Assembly: GCF_014596915.1 (NCBI RefSeq) | Contig: NZ_JACVWU010000005.1 | Span: 124,001-188,000, forward strand | From: Streptomyces sp. TRM68416 | GTDB lineage: Bacteria > Actinomycetota > Actinomycetes > Streptomycetales > Streptomycetaceae | Direction: 5' to 3' | DNA length: 64,000 bases | In this document: positions 35,918-42,948 of the stretch, in pieces | Position numbering within the stretch: position 1 is the first letter of the stretch | Layout: every line of letters starts with the position of its first letter | Notes under the pieces: generated by a model | Database searches by the model: none | What the model saw: the letters and a program-made list of their open reading frames with translations, nothing else | What the model was told of the DNA's origin: nothing | Program-made: the position numbers and the translations under genes

Positions 35918-37090
35918 ATGAGTGAGACAACAGCCCTGCGGACCGCGCCCCTGCGGGCCCGCGCCGAGATCGATCTGGCCGCCCTGCGGGCCAATGTGCG
36001 GGCGCTGCGTGCCCTCGCGCCCGGCGCGGCCCTGATGGCCGTCGTGAAGTCCGACGCGTACGGCCACGGCGCGCTGCCCTGCGCGCGGGCGGCCGTCGAG
36101 GCGGGGGCCACTTGGCTCGGCACGGCCACGCCCGAGGAGGCCCTCGCGCTGCGGGCCGGGGGCATCGACGACGTCCGGATCATGTGCTGGCTGTGGACGC
36201 CCGGCGGGCCCTGGCGCGAGGCGATCGAGGCCGGCCTCGATGTCTCCGTCAGCGCGATGTGGGCCCTGACGGAGGTCACCGCCGCCGCACGGCAGGCCGG
36301 CGCCCCCGCGCGCGTACAGCTCAAGGCCGACACCGGCCTCGGGCGCAACGGCTGCCAGCCGGGGGAGGACTGGGCGGAACTCGTCCGGGAAGCCCTCGCC
36401 GCCGAGGCCGCCGGGCTGATCCGGATCACCGGCCTGTGGTCCCACTTCGCCTGCGCCGACGAACCGGGGCACCCCTCCGTCGCCCGCCAGCTCGACCTGT
36501 TCCGGGAGATGGTGGCCGACGCCGAGCGGCAGGGCGTACGGCCCGAGGTGCGGCACATCGCCAACTCGCCCGCCACGCTGACCCTTCCCGAGAGCCACTT
36601 CGACCTCGTCCGGACGGGCATCGCCGTCTACGGCGTCTCGCCCAGCCCCGAGCTCGGCTCCCCGGCCGACTTCGGGCTGCGGCCCGTCATGACGCTGTCC
36701 GCCTCACTGGCGCTGGTGAAGCGCGTTGCGGGGGGTCACGGCGTCAGTTACGGGCATCACTACAGCACCCCCGGCGAGACGACCCTCGGACTGGTGCCCG
36801 TCGGCTACGCGGACGGCGTTCCGCGGCACGCCTCCGGGAGCGGACCGGTGCTGGTCGACGGCAAGTGGCGGACCGTGGCCGGACGGGTCGCCATGGACCA
36901 GTTCGTGGTCGACCTCGGCGGGGACGAGCCCGCGGTGGGCACCGAGGCCGTGCTCTTCGGGCCCGGCGACCGGGGCGAGCCCACCGCCGAGGACTGGGCG
37001 CAGGCCGCGGGGACCATCGCGTACGAAATCGTCACGCGCATCGGAACGCGTGTTCCTCGCGTCTATGTGGATGAAGGCCCACGTGAATGA
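35918..37090 (+). CDS. alr: Alanine racemase
   Basis: Produces D-alanine for peptidoglycan using PLP. The 390-residue product has the PLP-lysine motif [12 protein letters not shown] near residues 43-54, [11 protein letters not shown] near 132, and [21 protein letters not shown] near 275-295 with the second catalytic tyrosine. The [14 protein letters not shown] metal/PLP segment lies near 323. ATG 35918 follows GGGGGCGCC with only a weak Shine-Dalgarno. It heads a plus-strand run to tsaE, reproducing the alr-tsaE-tsaB-rimI-tsaD order of actinobacteria. Confidence 0.95.
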   Translation: MSETTALRTAPLRARAEIDLAALRANVRALRALAPGAALMAVVKSDAYGHGALPCARAAVEAGATWLGTATPEEALALRAGGIDDVRIMCWLWTPGGPWREAIEAGLDVSVSAMWALTEVTAAARQAGAPARVQLKADTGLGRNGCQPGEDWAELVREALAAEAAGLIRITGLWSHFACADEPGHPSVARQLDLFREMVADAERQGVRPEVRHIANSPATLTLPESHFDLVRTGIAVYGVSPSPELGSPADFGLRPVMTLSASLALVKRVAGGHGVSYGHHYSTPGETTLGLVPVGYADGVPRHASGSGPVLVDGKWRTVAGRVAMDQFVVDLGGDEPAVGTEAVLFGPGDRGEPTAEDWAQAAGTIAYEIVTRIGTRVPRVYVDEGPRE

Positions 37091-37191
37091 GGAACGGGTG
37101 TTCCCCGCGGTTATGTGAATCACGAACGGGCGGGGTAACCGCACAGCGTGCCGAGAGAACGGACAGCGGCCCGGCGAGGAGGAGCAGGTAC

Positions 37192-38418
37192 GTGAGCGAG
37201 AGCAGTGCGGAGGCCGTCGCTGCCGTCGCCTCCGCCACCGGGGCGGGCGGCGGCTGGCGCCGTGCGACCGGCATCGCGGGCGCCGCGATAGGCGTCGTCG
37301 CCGCGGGCGCGGCGGCCGGTGTCGCCATCGAGCGGCTCACCGTCGGCCGCGGCATGCGCCAGAAGGCCCGGCTCGTGCTCGACTCGGCGGGCCCCTACGG
37401 ATCGCTGCGCGGCATGCCGGGGAGGGCGCGGGCCGACGACGGCACCGAGCTGTACTACGAGGTCGACGACGTCGAGCCCGAGGGCGGCTCCGCACCCCGC
37501 CGACGGCGCCTGTTCGGCCGTAAGGCACCCGCCCCGGTCACCGTGGTCTTCAGCCACGGCTACTGCCTCAGCCAGGACTCCTGGCACTTCCAGCGCGCCG
37601 CGCTCCGGGGCGTCGTGCGGACCGTGTACTGGGACCAGCGCTCGCACGGGCGGTCCGAGCGCGGGGTGGACCAGGTGGAGAACGGCGTGCCGGTCGACAT
37701 CGAGCAGCTCGGGCGGGACCTGAAGGCCGTGATCGACGCGGCCGTGCCGGAGGGGCCGATCGTGCTCGTCGGGCACTCCATGGGCGGCATGACCGTCATG
37801 GCGCTGGCCGACCAGTACCCCGAGCTGGTCCGGGAGCGGGTCGTCGCCGTCGCTCTCGTGGGGACGTCGTCCGGGCGGCTCGGCGAGGTCAACTTCGGGC
37901 TGCCGGTGGCCGGCGTCAACGCCGTGCGGCGGGTGCTCCCCGGGGTGCTGAAGGCGCTCGGACAGCGGGCCGAGCTGGTGGAGAAGGGGCGCCGGGCCAC
38001 CGCCGATCTCTTCACCGGGATCATCAAGCGGTACTCGTTCGCGTCCCGGGACGTCGATCCGGCCGTGGCGCGGTTCGCCGAGCGGATGATCGAGGGCACG
38101 CCGATCGACGTGGTCGCCGAGTACTACCCGGCGTTCGCCGACCACGACAAGACCGAGGCGCTCGGTCAATTCGTGGACGTGCCGGTGCTGGTGCTGGCCG
38201 GGGTGGGCGATCTGGTGACGCCCAGCGAGCACAGTGAGGCCATCGCCGATCTGCTGCCCGACGCGGAGCTGGTGCTCGTGCCGGACGCCGGGCATCTGGT
38301 GATGCTGGAACACCCCGAAGTGGTCACCGACCGCCTCGCCGATCTGCTCACCCGCGCGGGGGCGGTGCCGGCGGGGGCTACCGTGGGTGGCTATGGAAGC
38401 ACCGCACAACCAGGTTGA
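37192..38418 (+). CDS. Alpha/beta-hydrolase, probably membrane-anchored
   Basis: Ester- or lipid-directed hydrolase of unknown substrate. From GTG 37192 (GAGGAGGAGC upstream) the product is 408 residues: a hydrophobic Gly/Ala segment at about 20-42, then an alpha/beta-hydrolase fold. It shows FSHGYCLSQ (oxyanion region, near 122), the nucleophile elbow GHSMGGM near 195, and DAGHLVMLEHPE, which supplies the catalytic His. It lies between alr and tsaE, a place where actinobacteria usually keep such a gene; its stop overlaps the start of tsaE. Confidence 0.85.
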   Translation: MSESSAEAVAAVASATGAGGGWRRATGIAGAAIGVVAAGAAAGVAIERLTVGRGMRQKARLVLDSAGPYGSLRGMPGRARADDGTELYYEVDDVEPEGGSAPRRRRLFGRKAPAPVTVVFSHGYCLSQDSWHFQRAALRGVVRTVYWDQRSHGRSERGVDQVENGVPVDIEQLGRDLKAVIDAAVPEGPIVLVGHSMGGMTVMALADQYPELVRERVVAVALVGTSSGRLGEVNFGLPVAGVNAVRRVLPGVLKALGQRAELVEKGRRATADLFTGIIKRYSFASRDVDPAVARFAERMIEGTPIDVVAEYYPAFADHDKTEALGQFVDVPVLVLAGVGDLVTPSEHSEAIADLLPDAELVLVPDAGHLVMLEHPEVVTDRLADLLTRAGAVPAGATVGGYGSTAQPG

Positions 38419-38896
38419 GACCTCGCTGACCGTCACCTCCCCCGAGCAGATGCGGGAGTTGGGGCGCCGTCTCGCCAAGCTGCTGCGCGCCGGTGACCTC
38501 GTGATGCTCAGCGGGGAGCTCGGCGCGGGCAAGACGACGCTGACCCGTGGGCTCGGGGAGGGGCTCGGGGTGCGGGGGGCCGTGACCTCCCCGACCTTTG
38601 TGATCGCCCGGGTCCATCCGCCCTTGGGGGACGGGCCGCCGCTGGTCCACGTCGACGCCTACCGGCTCGGTGGTGGGCTCGACGAGATGGAGGACCTGGA
38701 CCTCGATGTCTCGCTGCCCGAGTCCGTGATCGTGGTGGAGTGGGGCGAGGGGAAGGTCGAGGAGCTGACCGAGGAGCGGCTCCAGGTCGTCATCCATCGG
38801 GCCGTGGGGGACACGACCGACGAGGTGCGGCGGGTGACGCTGACGGGGCTCGGGGCGCGGTGGGCGTCGGTGGAGCTGGGGGCGTTGTCGGCCTGA
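38387..38896 (+). CDS. tsaE: tRNA t6A-modification ATPase TsaE
   Basis: Works with TsaB and TsaD to form N6-threonylcarbamoyl-adenosine at position 37 of ANN-decoding tRNAs. The product (169 residues from GTG 38387, or 167 from ATG 38393) has the P-loop GELGAGKTTLTRG near residues 44-56, SPTFVIARV near 68 and the HVDAYRL motif near 87. Either start overlaps the hydrolase stop. A TACCGT at 38379-38384 sits 8 nt before the ATG, so a leaderless transcript is possible. Confidence 0.93.
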   Translation: MAMEAPHNQVETSLTVTSPEQMRELGRRLAKLLRAGDLVMLSGELGAGKTTLTRGLGEGLGVRGAVTSPTFVIARVHPPLGDGPPLVHVDAYRLGGGLDEMEDLDLDVSLPESVIVVEWGEGKVEELTEERLQVVIHRAVGDTTDEVRRVTLTGLGARWASVELGALSA

Positions 38897-38987
38897 GCGT
38901 CGGATGAGGGGTTTCTGAATATTCCGACAACGCGTCGGCAAGATATTGCGTTCGGTGTCCCGGGCGTGGTCACATGGTAGCCAGCCC

Positions 38988-39009
38988 GTAGTTAGGTGTG
39001 CCTAACTAC
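38988..39009. promoter_or_regulatory. Perfect 22-bp palindrome, candidate operator
   Basis: GTAGTTAGG (38988-38996), TGTG, CCTAACTAC (39001-39009): 9-bp arms, perfectly symmetric. It includes TTAGG and CCTAA half-sites reminiscent of DtxR/DmdR iron boxes, but their spacing (4 nt) is shorter than the 9 nt of that consensus. It lies 28 nt before the ATG of the following small gene. Confidence 0.5.
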
Positions 39010-39036
39010 TCCGCCCCCGGCTCCCAGGAGGCGTTC

Positions 39037-39201
39037 ATGCCGGCCACGGAACGGGACGAGACGCAGCCGCGCCGTCCGCTGTACGGAGTGTCCATGCGCG
39101 ATCTGCTGGCGGCGGGTGCCGCGGCGGAGGCGGTCTCGACGCCGCCGCGTGCGCCGGAGCCGGTGGCTCCGGAAGGGGTGCGGGAGCGTAAGGCCGCCTA
39201 G
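39037..39201 (+). CDS. Small conserved-looking protein of 54 residues
   Basis: From ATG 39037 behind CCAGGAGGC the product has 54 residues: an acidic/basic start, then RRPLYGVSMRDLLAAGAAAEA and a Pro/Glu tail. The RPLYG-x-SMRDLL block looks like a docking peptide or short helix. An upstream ATG at 38998 would add 13 residues but starts inside the 22-bp palindrome and lacks a Shine-Dalgarno. Function unknown. It is convergent with the L,D-transpeptidase-like gene, which ends 3 nt earlier on the other strand (overlap 39198-39201). Confidence 0.6.
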   Translation: MPATERDETQPRRPLYGVSMRDLLAAGAAAEAVSTPPRAPEPVAPEGVRERKAA

Positions 39202-39752
39202 CGGATCACGACTACCTTCTTGCCGATCGTTGCGAAGTCCCACATCGCGTTGCCGTCCTCGCGGGACTCGCGGATGCCGCCCGTCCGGGTGGTGGGGGCG
39301 GGCCGTGGGGGCGCTTCGTCCACGGCCGCGCTGAAGCCGATGGTGACGCCGTCCACGCTGGTGAAACGGACCACGTGTTCGACGGGGGTGCCGTCGGTGC
39401 CGGTGATCGCGTTCGAGCGGGACGTGACCGTGTAGGTGCCGGGAGGCGGGTCCACGGTGCCGGGGGTGACCCGGAAGGTGCGCCGTGTTCTGTTGGCCGC
39501 GTCGACCAGCCATACGCGGTTGTCGTCCACCGAGTACACGACCCGTTCGCCTGTGCCGGAGCCGCTGGGGAGGGCGGCGGGGTTCCTCTTGTCGCGGGGG
39601 GCCTTGGAGGCGGCCGCGGCGGGGATGCTGTTCGCGTGCGGGGTGGTGAGGTCGGCGGGGGCGCTTGCCGAGGCCTGGTAGGCGAGGAAACCGACGGTCA
39701 CGAGGGCCGCCGCGGTGAGCCCGGTCACGAATCCGGAGCTGCTGCTTGCCAC
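39198..39752 (-). CDS. L,D-transpeptidase-like protein lacking the catalytic cysteine
   Basis: From GTG 39752 the product has 184 residues: a membrane segment at about 8-26, an Ala/Pro/Ser linker, then a YkuD-like domain (68-184). The end of that domain, TGGIRESREDGNAMWDFATIGKKVVV, split as GGIRES (158-163) and MWDF-IGKKVVV, aligns with the catalytic HGCIR-A-LWD-GTPVV region of L,D-transpeptidases. The Cys position is Gly159 and the adjacent His is Thr157. The whole protein contains no cysteine, so it cannot work as a classical transpeptidase. A binding or regulatory role in the wall is plausible. Confidence 0.7.
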   Translation of the reverse strand: MASSSSGFVTGLTAAALVTVGFLAYQASASAPADLTTPHANSIPAAAASKAPRDKRNPAALPSGSGTGERVVYSVDDNRVWLVDAANRTRRTFRVTPGTVDPPPGTYTVTSRSNAITGTDGTPVEHVVRFTSVDGVTIGFSAAVDEAPPRPAPTTRTGGIRESREDGNAMWDFATIGKKVVVIR

Positions 39753-40100
39753 CGTCGTCCACCTCTGTCGTGTTTTGTGCGGGGTTTGGCTTGGTCGACC
39801 GTAGCAGTCGGGGGTGCCTGCGGCGGCCTGTTGCGGTGGTGTGGGGTGCGCGTAGCGCCTTCGGTGGGGTGGTGGGTCGGGGCCGCGCCGGGGGGTGTCC
39901 GTCCTCGGTCCGCCGGGGCGGGGGTTTGTGGGGTGCTGATTCTTCGCGGCGGCCGCTGCGGGCGGACACCCCCCGACACGTCCCCTTGCCGCCGTGCGCG
40001 GGTGGCGCGCCGCTCGGGGCGGGGGTGTTCTGCCTCCGAGCGCCCCCTGGGGGTTGGGTGAAGTTCCGGGGTGGGGGGTGGGGAGCCGTAGGCTGTTGGC
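39753..40100. other. G/C-skewed intergenic region with long inverted repeat
   Basis: No gene in these 348 nt. They contain a perfect 13-bp inverted repeat, CGGGGGGTGTCCG (39889-39901) and CGGACACCCCCCG (39963-39975), around a 61-nt G-rich loop. The tsaB promoter lies at the end. Apparent reading frames here have aberrant composition (Arg/Gly/Pro rich) and are not supported. Confidence 0.6.
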
Positions 40101-40101
40101 G
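40089..40101 (+). promoter_or_regulatory. Possible leaderless promoter of tsaB
   Basis: TAGGCT (40089-40094) is 6 nt before the GTG start of tsaB and no Shine-Dalgarno is present: the same arrangement and hexamer as before glmS. Confidence 0.5.
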
Positions 40102-40757
40102 TGCTCTTGCTCGCTCTGGATACTGCCACCCCTGCTGTGACCGTCGCGCTGCACGACGGGGCGGACGTCGTCGCCTCGTCGAGTCAGGTGGACGCGCGTC
40201 GGCACGGTGAGTTGCTGCTGCCGGCCGTCGACCGTGTGCTCGCCGAGGCGGGGGTGAAGCTCGACGCCGTGACCGGGATTGTTGTGGGGGTCGGGCCCGG
40301 CCCGTACACCGGGCTTCGGGTGGGGTTGATGACCGCCGATACTTTTGGGCTCGCGCTCGGTGTGCCTGTGCACGGTGTGTGCACGTTGGACGGGCTTGCC
40401 TATGCCTCCGACATTGGGCAGGGGCCCTTCGTCGTGGCGACCGACGCCCGGCGCAAGGAGGTCTACTGGGCGACGTACGCCGACTCGCGCACCCGGCTGA
40501 CCGAGCCGGCCGTCGACCGGCCCGCCGACATCGCCGAGCGGGTCGCGGGGCTGCCCGCCGTGGGGGCCGGGGCGCTGCTCTACCCCGACACCTTCCCCCG
40601 GGCGCATGAGCCCGAGCACGTGTCGGCGGCGGCACTGGCCGGTCTGGCGGCCGAGAAGCTGGCCGCCGGGCAGGAGCTGTCCGCGCCCCGGCCGCTGTAC
40701 CTGCGCCGGCCCGATGCCCAGGTCCCCAAGAACTACAAGGTGGTCACCCCCAAGTGA
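40101..40757 (+). CDS. tsaB: tRNA t6A-modification protein TsaB
   Basis: Non-catalytic partner of TsaD in threonylcarbamoyl transfer to tRNA. The 218-residue product has the ASKHA fold with LLALDTATPAVTVAL at residues 2-16, HGELLLPAVDRVL near 35, and GVGPGPYTGLRVGLM near 58, typical of the family. GTG 40101 gives the correct start. Its TGA overlaps the GTG of rimI by 4 nt. Confidence 0.94.
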   Translation: MLLLALDTATPAVTVALHDGADVVASSSQVDARRHGELLLPAVDRVLAEAGVKLDAVTGIVVGVGPGPYTGLRVGLMTADTFGLALGVPVHGVCTLDGLAYASDIGQGPFVVATDARRKEVYWATYADSRTRLTEPAVDRPADIAERVAGLPAVGAGALLYPDTFPRAHEPEHVSAAALAGLAAEKLAAGQELSAPRPLYLRRPDAQVPKNYKVVTPK

Positions 40758-41248
40758 CGGCATCGCTGCGTGAGATGCGCTGGTGGGACATCGACCCGGT
40801 GCTGGAGCTGGAGAAGGCCCTGTTCCCCGAGGACGCCTGGTCCCGGGGCATGTTCTGGTCCGAGCTGGCCCACGCGCGGGGGCCGGGGGCTACCCGGCGG
40901 TACGTCGTCGCGGAGGACGGGGGGCGGCTCGTCGGGTACGCGGGGCTGGCTGCCTCCGGGGACCTTGCCGACGTGCAGACCATCGCCGTCGCCCGTGACC
41001 AGTGGGGCACCGGGCTCGGCAGCCGGCTGCTGACCGAGCTGCTCCGGGCGGCGACCGACTTCGACTGTGCCGAAGTGATGCTGGAGTGCCGGGTCGACAA
41101 CATCCGCGCCCAGAAGCTCTACGAGCGGTTCGGCTTCGAAGCCATCGGCTTCCGGCGCGGCTACTACCAGCCGGGCAACATCGACGCCCTGGTCATGCGA
41201 CTGACCGACCCTTCCACCTCCGTACAAGGAACCGAGATCCATGGCTGA
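40754..41248 (+). CDS. rimI: Ribosomal protein S18 alanine N-acetyltransferase RimI
   Basis: GNAT-family acetyltransferase, acting on ribosomal protein N-termini. The 164-residue product shows the acetyl-CoA motif A as [18 protein letters not shown] near residues 76-93 and [17 protein letters not shown] near 117-133. It starts at GTG 40754, overlapping tsaB, and its last 8 nt overlap the start of tsaD. In many bacteria the gene lies in the same tsaB-rimI-tsaD order. Confidence 0.92.
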   Translation: MTASLREMRWWDIDPVLELEKALFPEDAWSRGMFWSELAHARGPGATRRYVVAEDGGRLVGYAGLAASGDLADVQTIAVARDQWGTGLGSRLLTELLRAATDFDCAEVMLECRVDNIRAQKLYERFGFEAIGFRRGYYQPGNIDALVMRLTDPSTSVQGTEIHG

Positions 41249-42326
41249 CGAACCTCTCGTCCTCGGCATCGAGACCTCCTGCGACGAGACCGGCGTCGGC
41301 ATCGTCCGCGGCACCACCCTGCTCACGGACGCCGTCGCGTCCAGCGTCGACGAGCACGCCCGTTTCGGCGGGGTCGTGCCGGAGGTCGCCTCCCGGGCGC
41401 ACCTGGAGGCGATGGTGCCCACCATCGACCGCGCCCTGAAGGAGGCCGGGGTCAGCGCCCGGGACCTGGACGGGATCGCCGTCACCGCCGGGCCGGGGCT
41501 CGCGGGTGCGCTGCTGGTCGGGGTGTCGGCGGCCAAGGCGTACGCCTACGCCCTCGGCAAGCCGCTGTACGGCGTCAACCACCTGGCCTCGCACATCTGC
41601 GTGGACCAGCTGGAGCACGGCCCGCTGCCGGAGCCCACGATGGCGCTGCTGGTGTCCGGCGGGCACTCCTCGCTGCTGCTGTCCAGCGACATCACCTCCG
41701 ACGTCCGGCCGATGGGCGCGACGATCGACGACGCGGCGGGGGAGGCCTTCGACAAGATCGCGCGGGTGCTGAACCTGGGCTTCCCCGGGGGGCCTGTCAT
41801 CGACCGGTACGCGAGGGAGGGGGATCCGGCTGCCATTGCCTTCCCCCGTGGGCTCACCGGGCCGCGCGATCCCGCGTACGACTTCTCCTTCTCGGGGTTG
41901 AAGACGGCTGTGGCGCGGTGGATCGAGGCCAAGCGGGCTGCCGGGGAGGAGGTGCCCGTGCGGGACGTGGCGGCCTCCTTCCAGGAGGCGGTGGTGGATG
42001 TGCTGACGCGGAAGGCCGTGCGGGCCTGTCGGGACGAAGGCGTCGACCATCTGATGATCGGCGGCGGTGTCGCCGCCAACTCGCGGCTGCGGGCGCTGGC
42101 GCAGGAGCGCTGCGAGGCGGCCGGGATCCGGCTCAGGGTGCCGCGGCCGAAGCTGTGCACCGACAACGGCGCGATGGTCGCGGCGCTCGGCGCGGAGATG
42201 GTCGCCCGGAACCGGGCCGCCTCCGCCTGGGACCTGTCCGCCGACTCCTCGCTGCCGGTGACGGAACCCCATGTCCCCGGTCACGACCATGTGCACGAGG
42301 TCAGCAAGGAGAACCTGTACTCGTGA
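41241..42326 (+). CDS. tsaD: tRNA N6-threonylcarbamoyladenosine transferase TsaD
   Basis: Transfers the threonylcarbamoyl group to A37 of tRNA. The 361-residue product has [15 protein letters not shown] at residues 7-21 and the metal-binding HLEAMVPTI and NHLASH histidines (near 54 and 114). It also shows [12 protein letters not shown] near 136, the C-terminal [11 protein letters not shown], and the metal ligand Asp in [12 protein letters not shown] 41241 overlaps rimI, and the end overlaps a small downstream gene by 4 nt. Formerly gcp. Confidence 0.95.
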   Translation: MADEPLVLGIETSCDETGVGIVRGTTLLTDAVASSVDEHARFGGVVPEVASRAHLEAMVPTIDRALKEAGVSARDLDGIAVTAGPGLAGALLVGVSAAKAYAYALGKPLYGVNHLASHICVDQLEHGPLPEPTMALLVSGGHSSLLLSSDITSDVRPMGATIDDAAGEAFDKIARVLNLGFPGGPVIDRYAREGDPAAIAFPRGLTGPRDPAYDFSFSGLKTAVARWIEAKRAAGEEVPVRDVAASFQEAVVDVLTRKAVRACRDEGVDHLMIGGGVAANSRLRALAQERCEAAGIRLRVPRPKLCTDNGAMVAALGAEMVARNRAASAWDLSADSSLPVTEPHVPGHDHVHEVSKENLYS

Positions 42327-42580
42327 CCGTCGCGCTGATGTGGGAGGCACGGGCCGCCGAGGGGCGGGGCGAGGAACTGCTGGAGTGGGTCCGTGAGCAG
42401 CGGCTCGCCGAGGAGCCGCTGCGTCGGGAGACCTTCCGCGCCCCGCAGGACCGGGTGCTGGTCATCACCTGGTGGGACGGCGACTACGACGCGGCCCTGC
42501 CCGAGCTGCCCGAGCCCGAGGGCGAGTTGGTCACTCGGGCAGTGCACCGATGGCGGTTCGAGTCAGTGGCCTCGGGCTGA
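42323..42580 (+). CDS. Small cytoplasmic protein downstream of tsaD
   Basis: An 85-residue product from GTG 42323, overlapping the tsaD stop by 4 nt, so translationally coupled. It is Glu/Arg/Trp rich ([28 protein letters not shown]) and predicted to be a compact alpha/beta fold resembling ABM-like dimeric domains, though this is a guess from pattern. No catalytic motif. Its 3' end overlaps a minus-strand gene by 50 nt. Confidence 0.65.
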   Translation: MTVALMWEARAAEGRGEELLEWVREQRLAEEPLRRETFRAPQDRVLVITWWDGDYDAALPELPEPEGELVTRAVHRWRFESVASG

Positions 42581-42923
42581 ACGACAGGCGCCAGGGCTTC
42601 TCCGGGTCGGGGCCCGGCGTCACCGGCGCCATGATCGCGAACAGCCAGGGGTTCAGCGGGCGGCGGAGCAGGGACTTCTCGGCGCGCGGCGCCGCCAGGG
42701 CGACCGCCGTCTCGAAGTCCCGCATCCCGCCCACCCACTTGATGTGGGTCGCCTGCAGAAGCGTGAGCAGCGCGGGGAGGCCGACCAGGCCGGCCAGGAA
42801 CAGGTGCAGCCCGCCGGGGCTGAACAGCGTGCCGTGGACGTTGACCGTCAGCGGCGCGCAGCTGGCGGACACGGTCAACGCCGTGACGGACCACCGCAGT
42901 TCATGGTGGACGTGCCTGTCCAT
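42531..42923 (-). CDS. Small membrane-associated protein, function unknown
   Basis: A 130-residue product with a hydrophobic segment GGLHLFLAGLVGLPALLTLL at about 37-56 and a weaker one before it (residues 12-30), then an Arg/Pro-rich cytoplasmic tail. ATG 42923 is preceded by GGGAGGAAGCGA, an excellent Shine-Dalgarno embedded in a C9/G5 tract on the plus strand. Its 3' end overlaps the gene after tsaD by 50 nt. Amino-acid composition is balanced, unlike a shadow frame. No family recognised. Confidence 0.6.
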   Translation of the reverse strand: MDRHVHHELRWSVTALTVSASCAPLTVNVHGTLFSPGGLHLFLAGLVGLPALLTLLQATHIKWVGGMRDFETAVALAAPRAEKSLLRRPLNPWLFAIMAPVTPGPDPEKPWRLSFSPRPLTRTAIGALPE

Positions 42924-42948
42924 TCGCTTCCTCCCCCCCCCGGGGGCT

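Noticed and set aside
38988..39009. Canonical DmdR/DtxR iron box
   Set aside because: Half-sites TTAGG and CCTAA are present but 4 nt apart rather than 9, so I keep it only as a palindrome of unknown factor.
39753..40100. Coding frames in the G-rich gap before tsaB
   Set aside because: Predicted products are Arg/Gly/Pro biased on both strands, without starts that have Shine-Dalgarno sequences.
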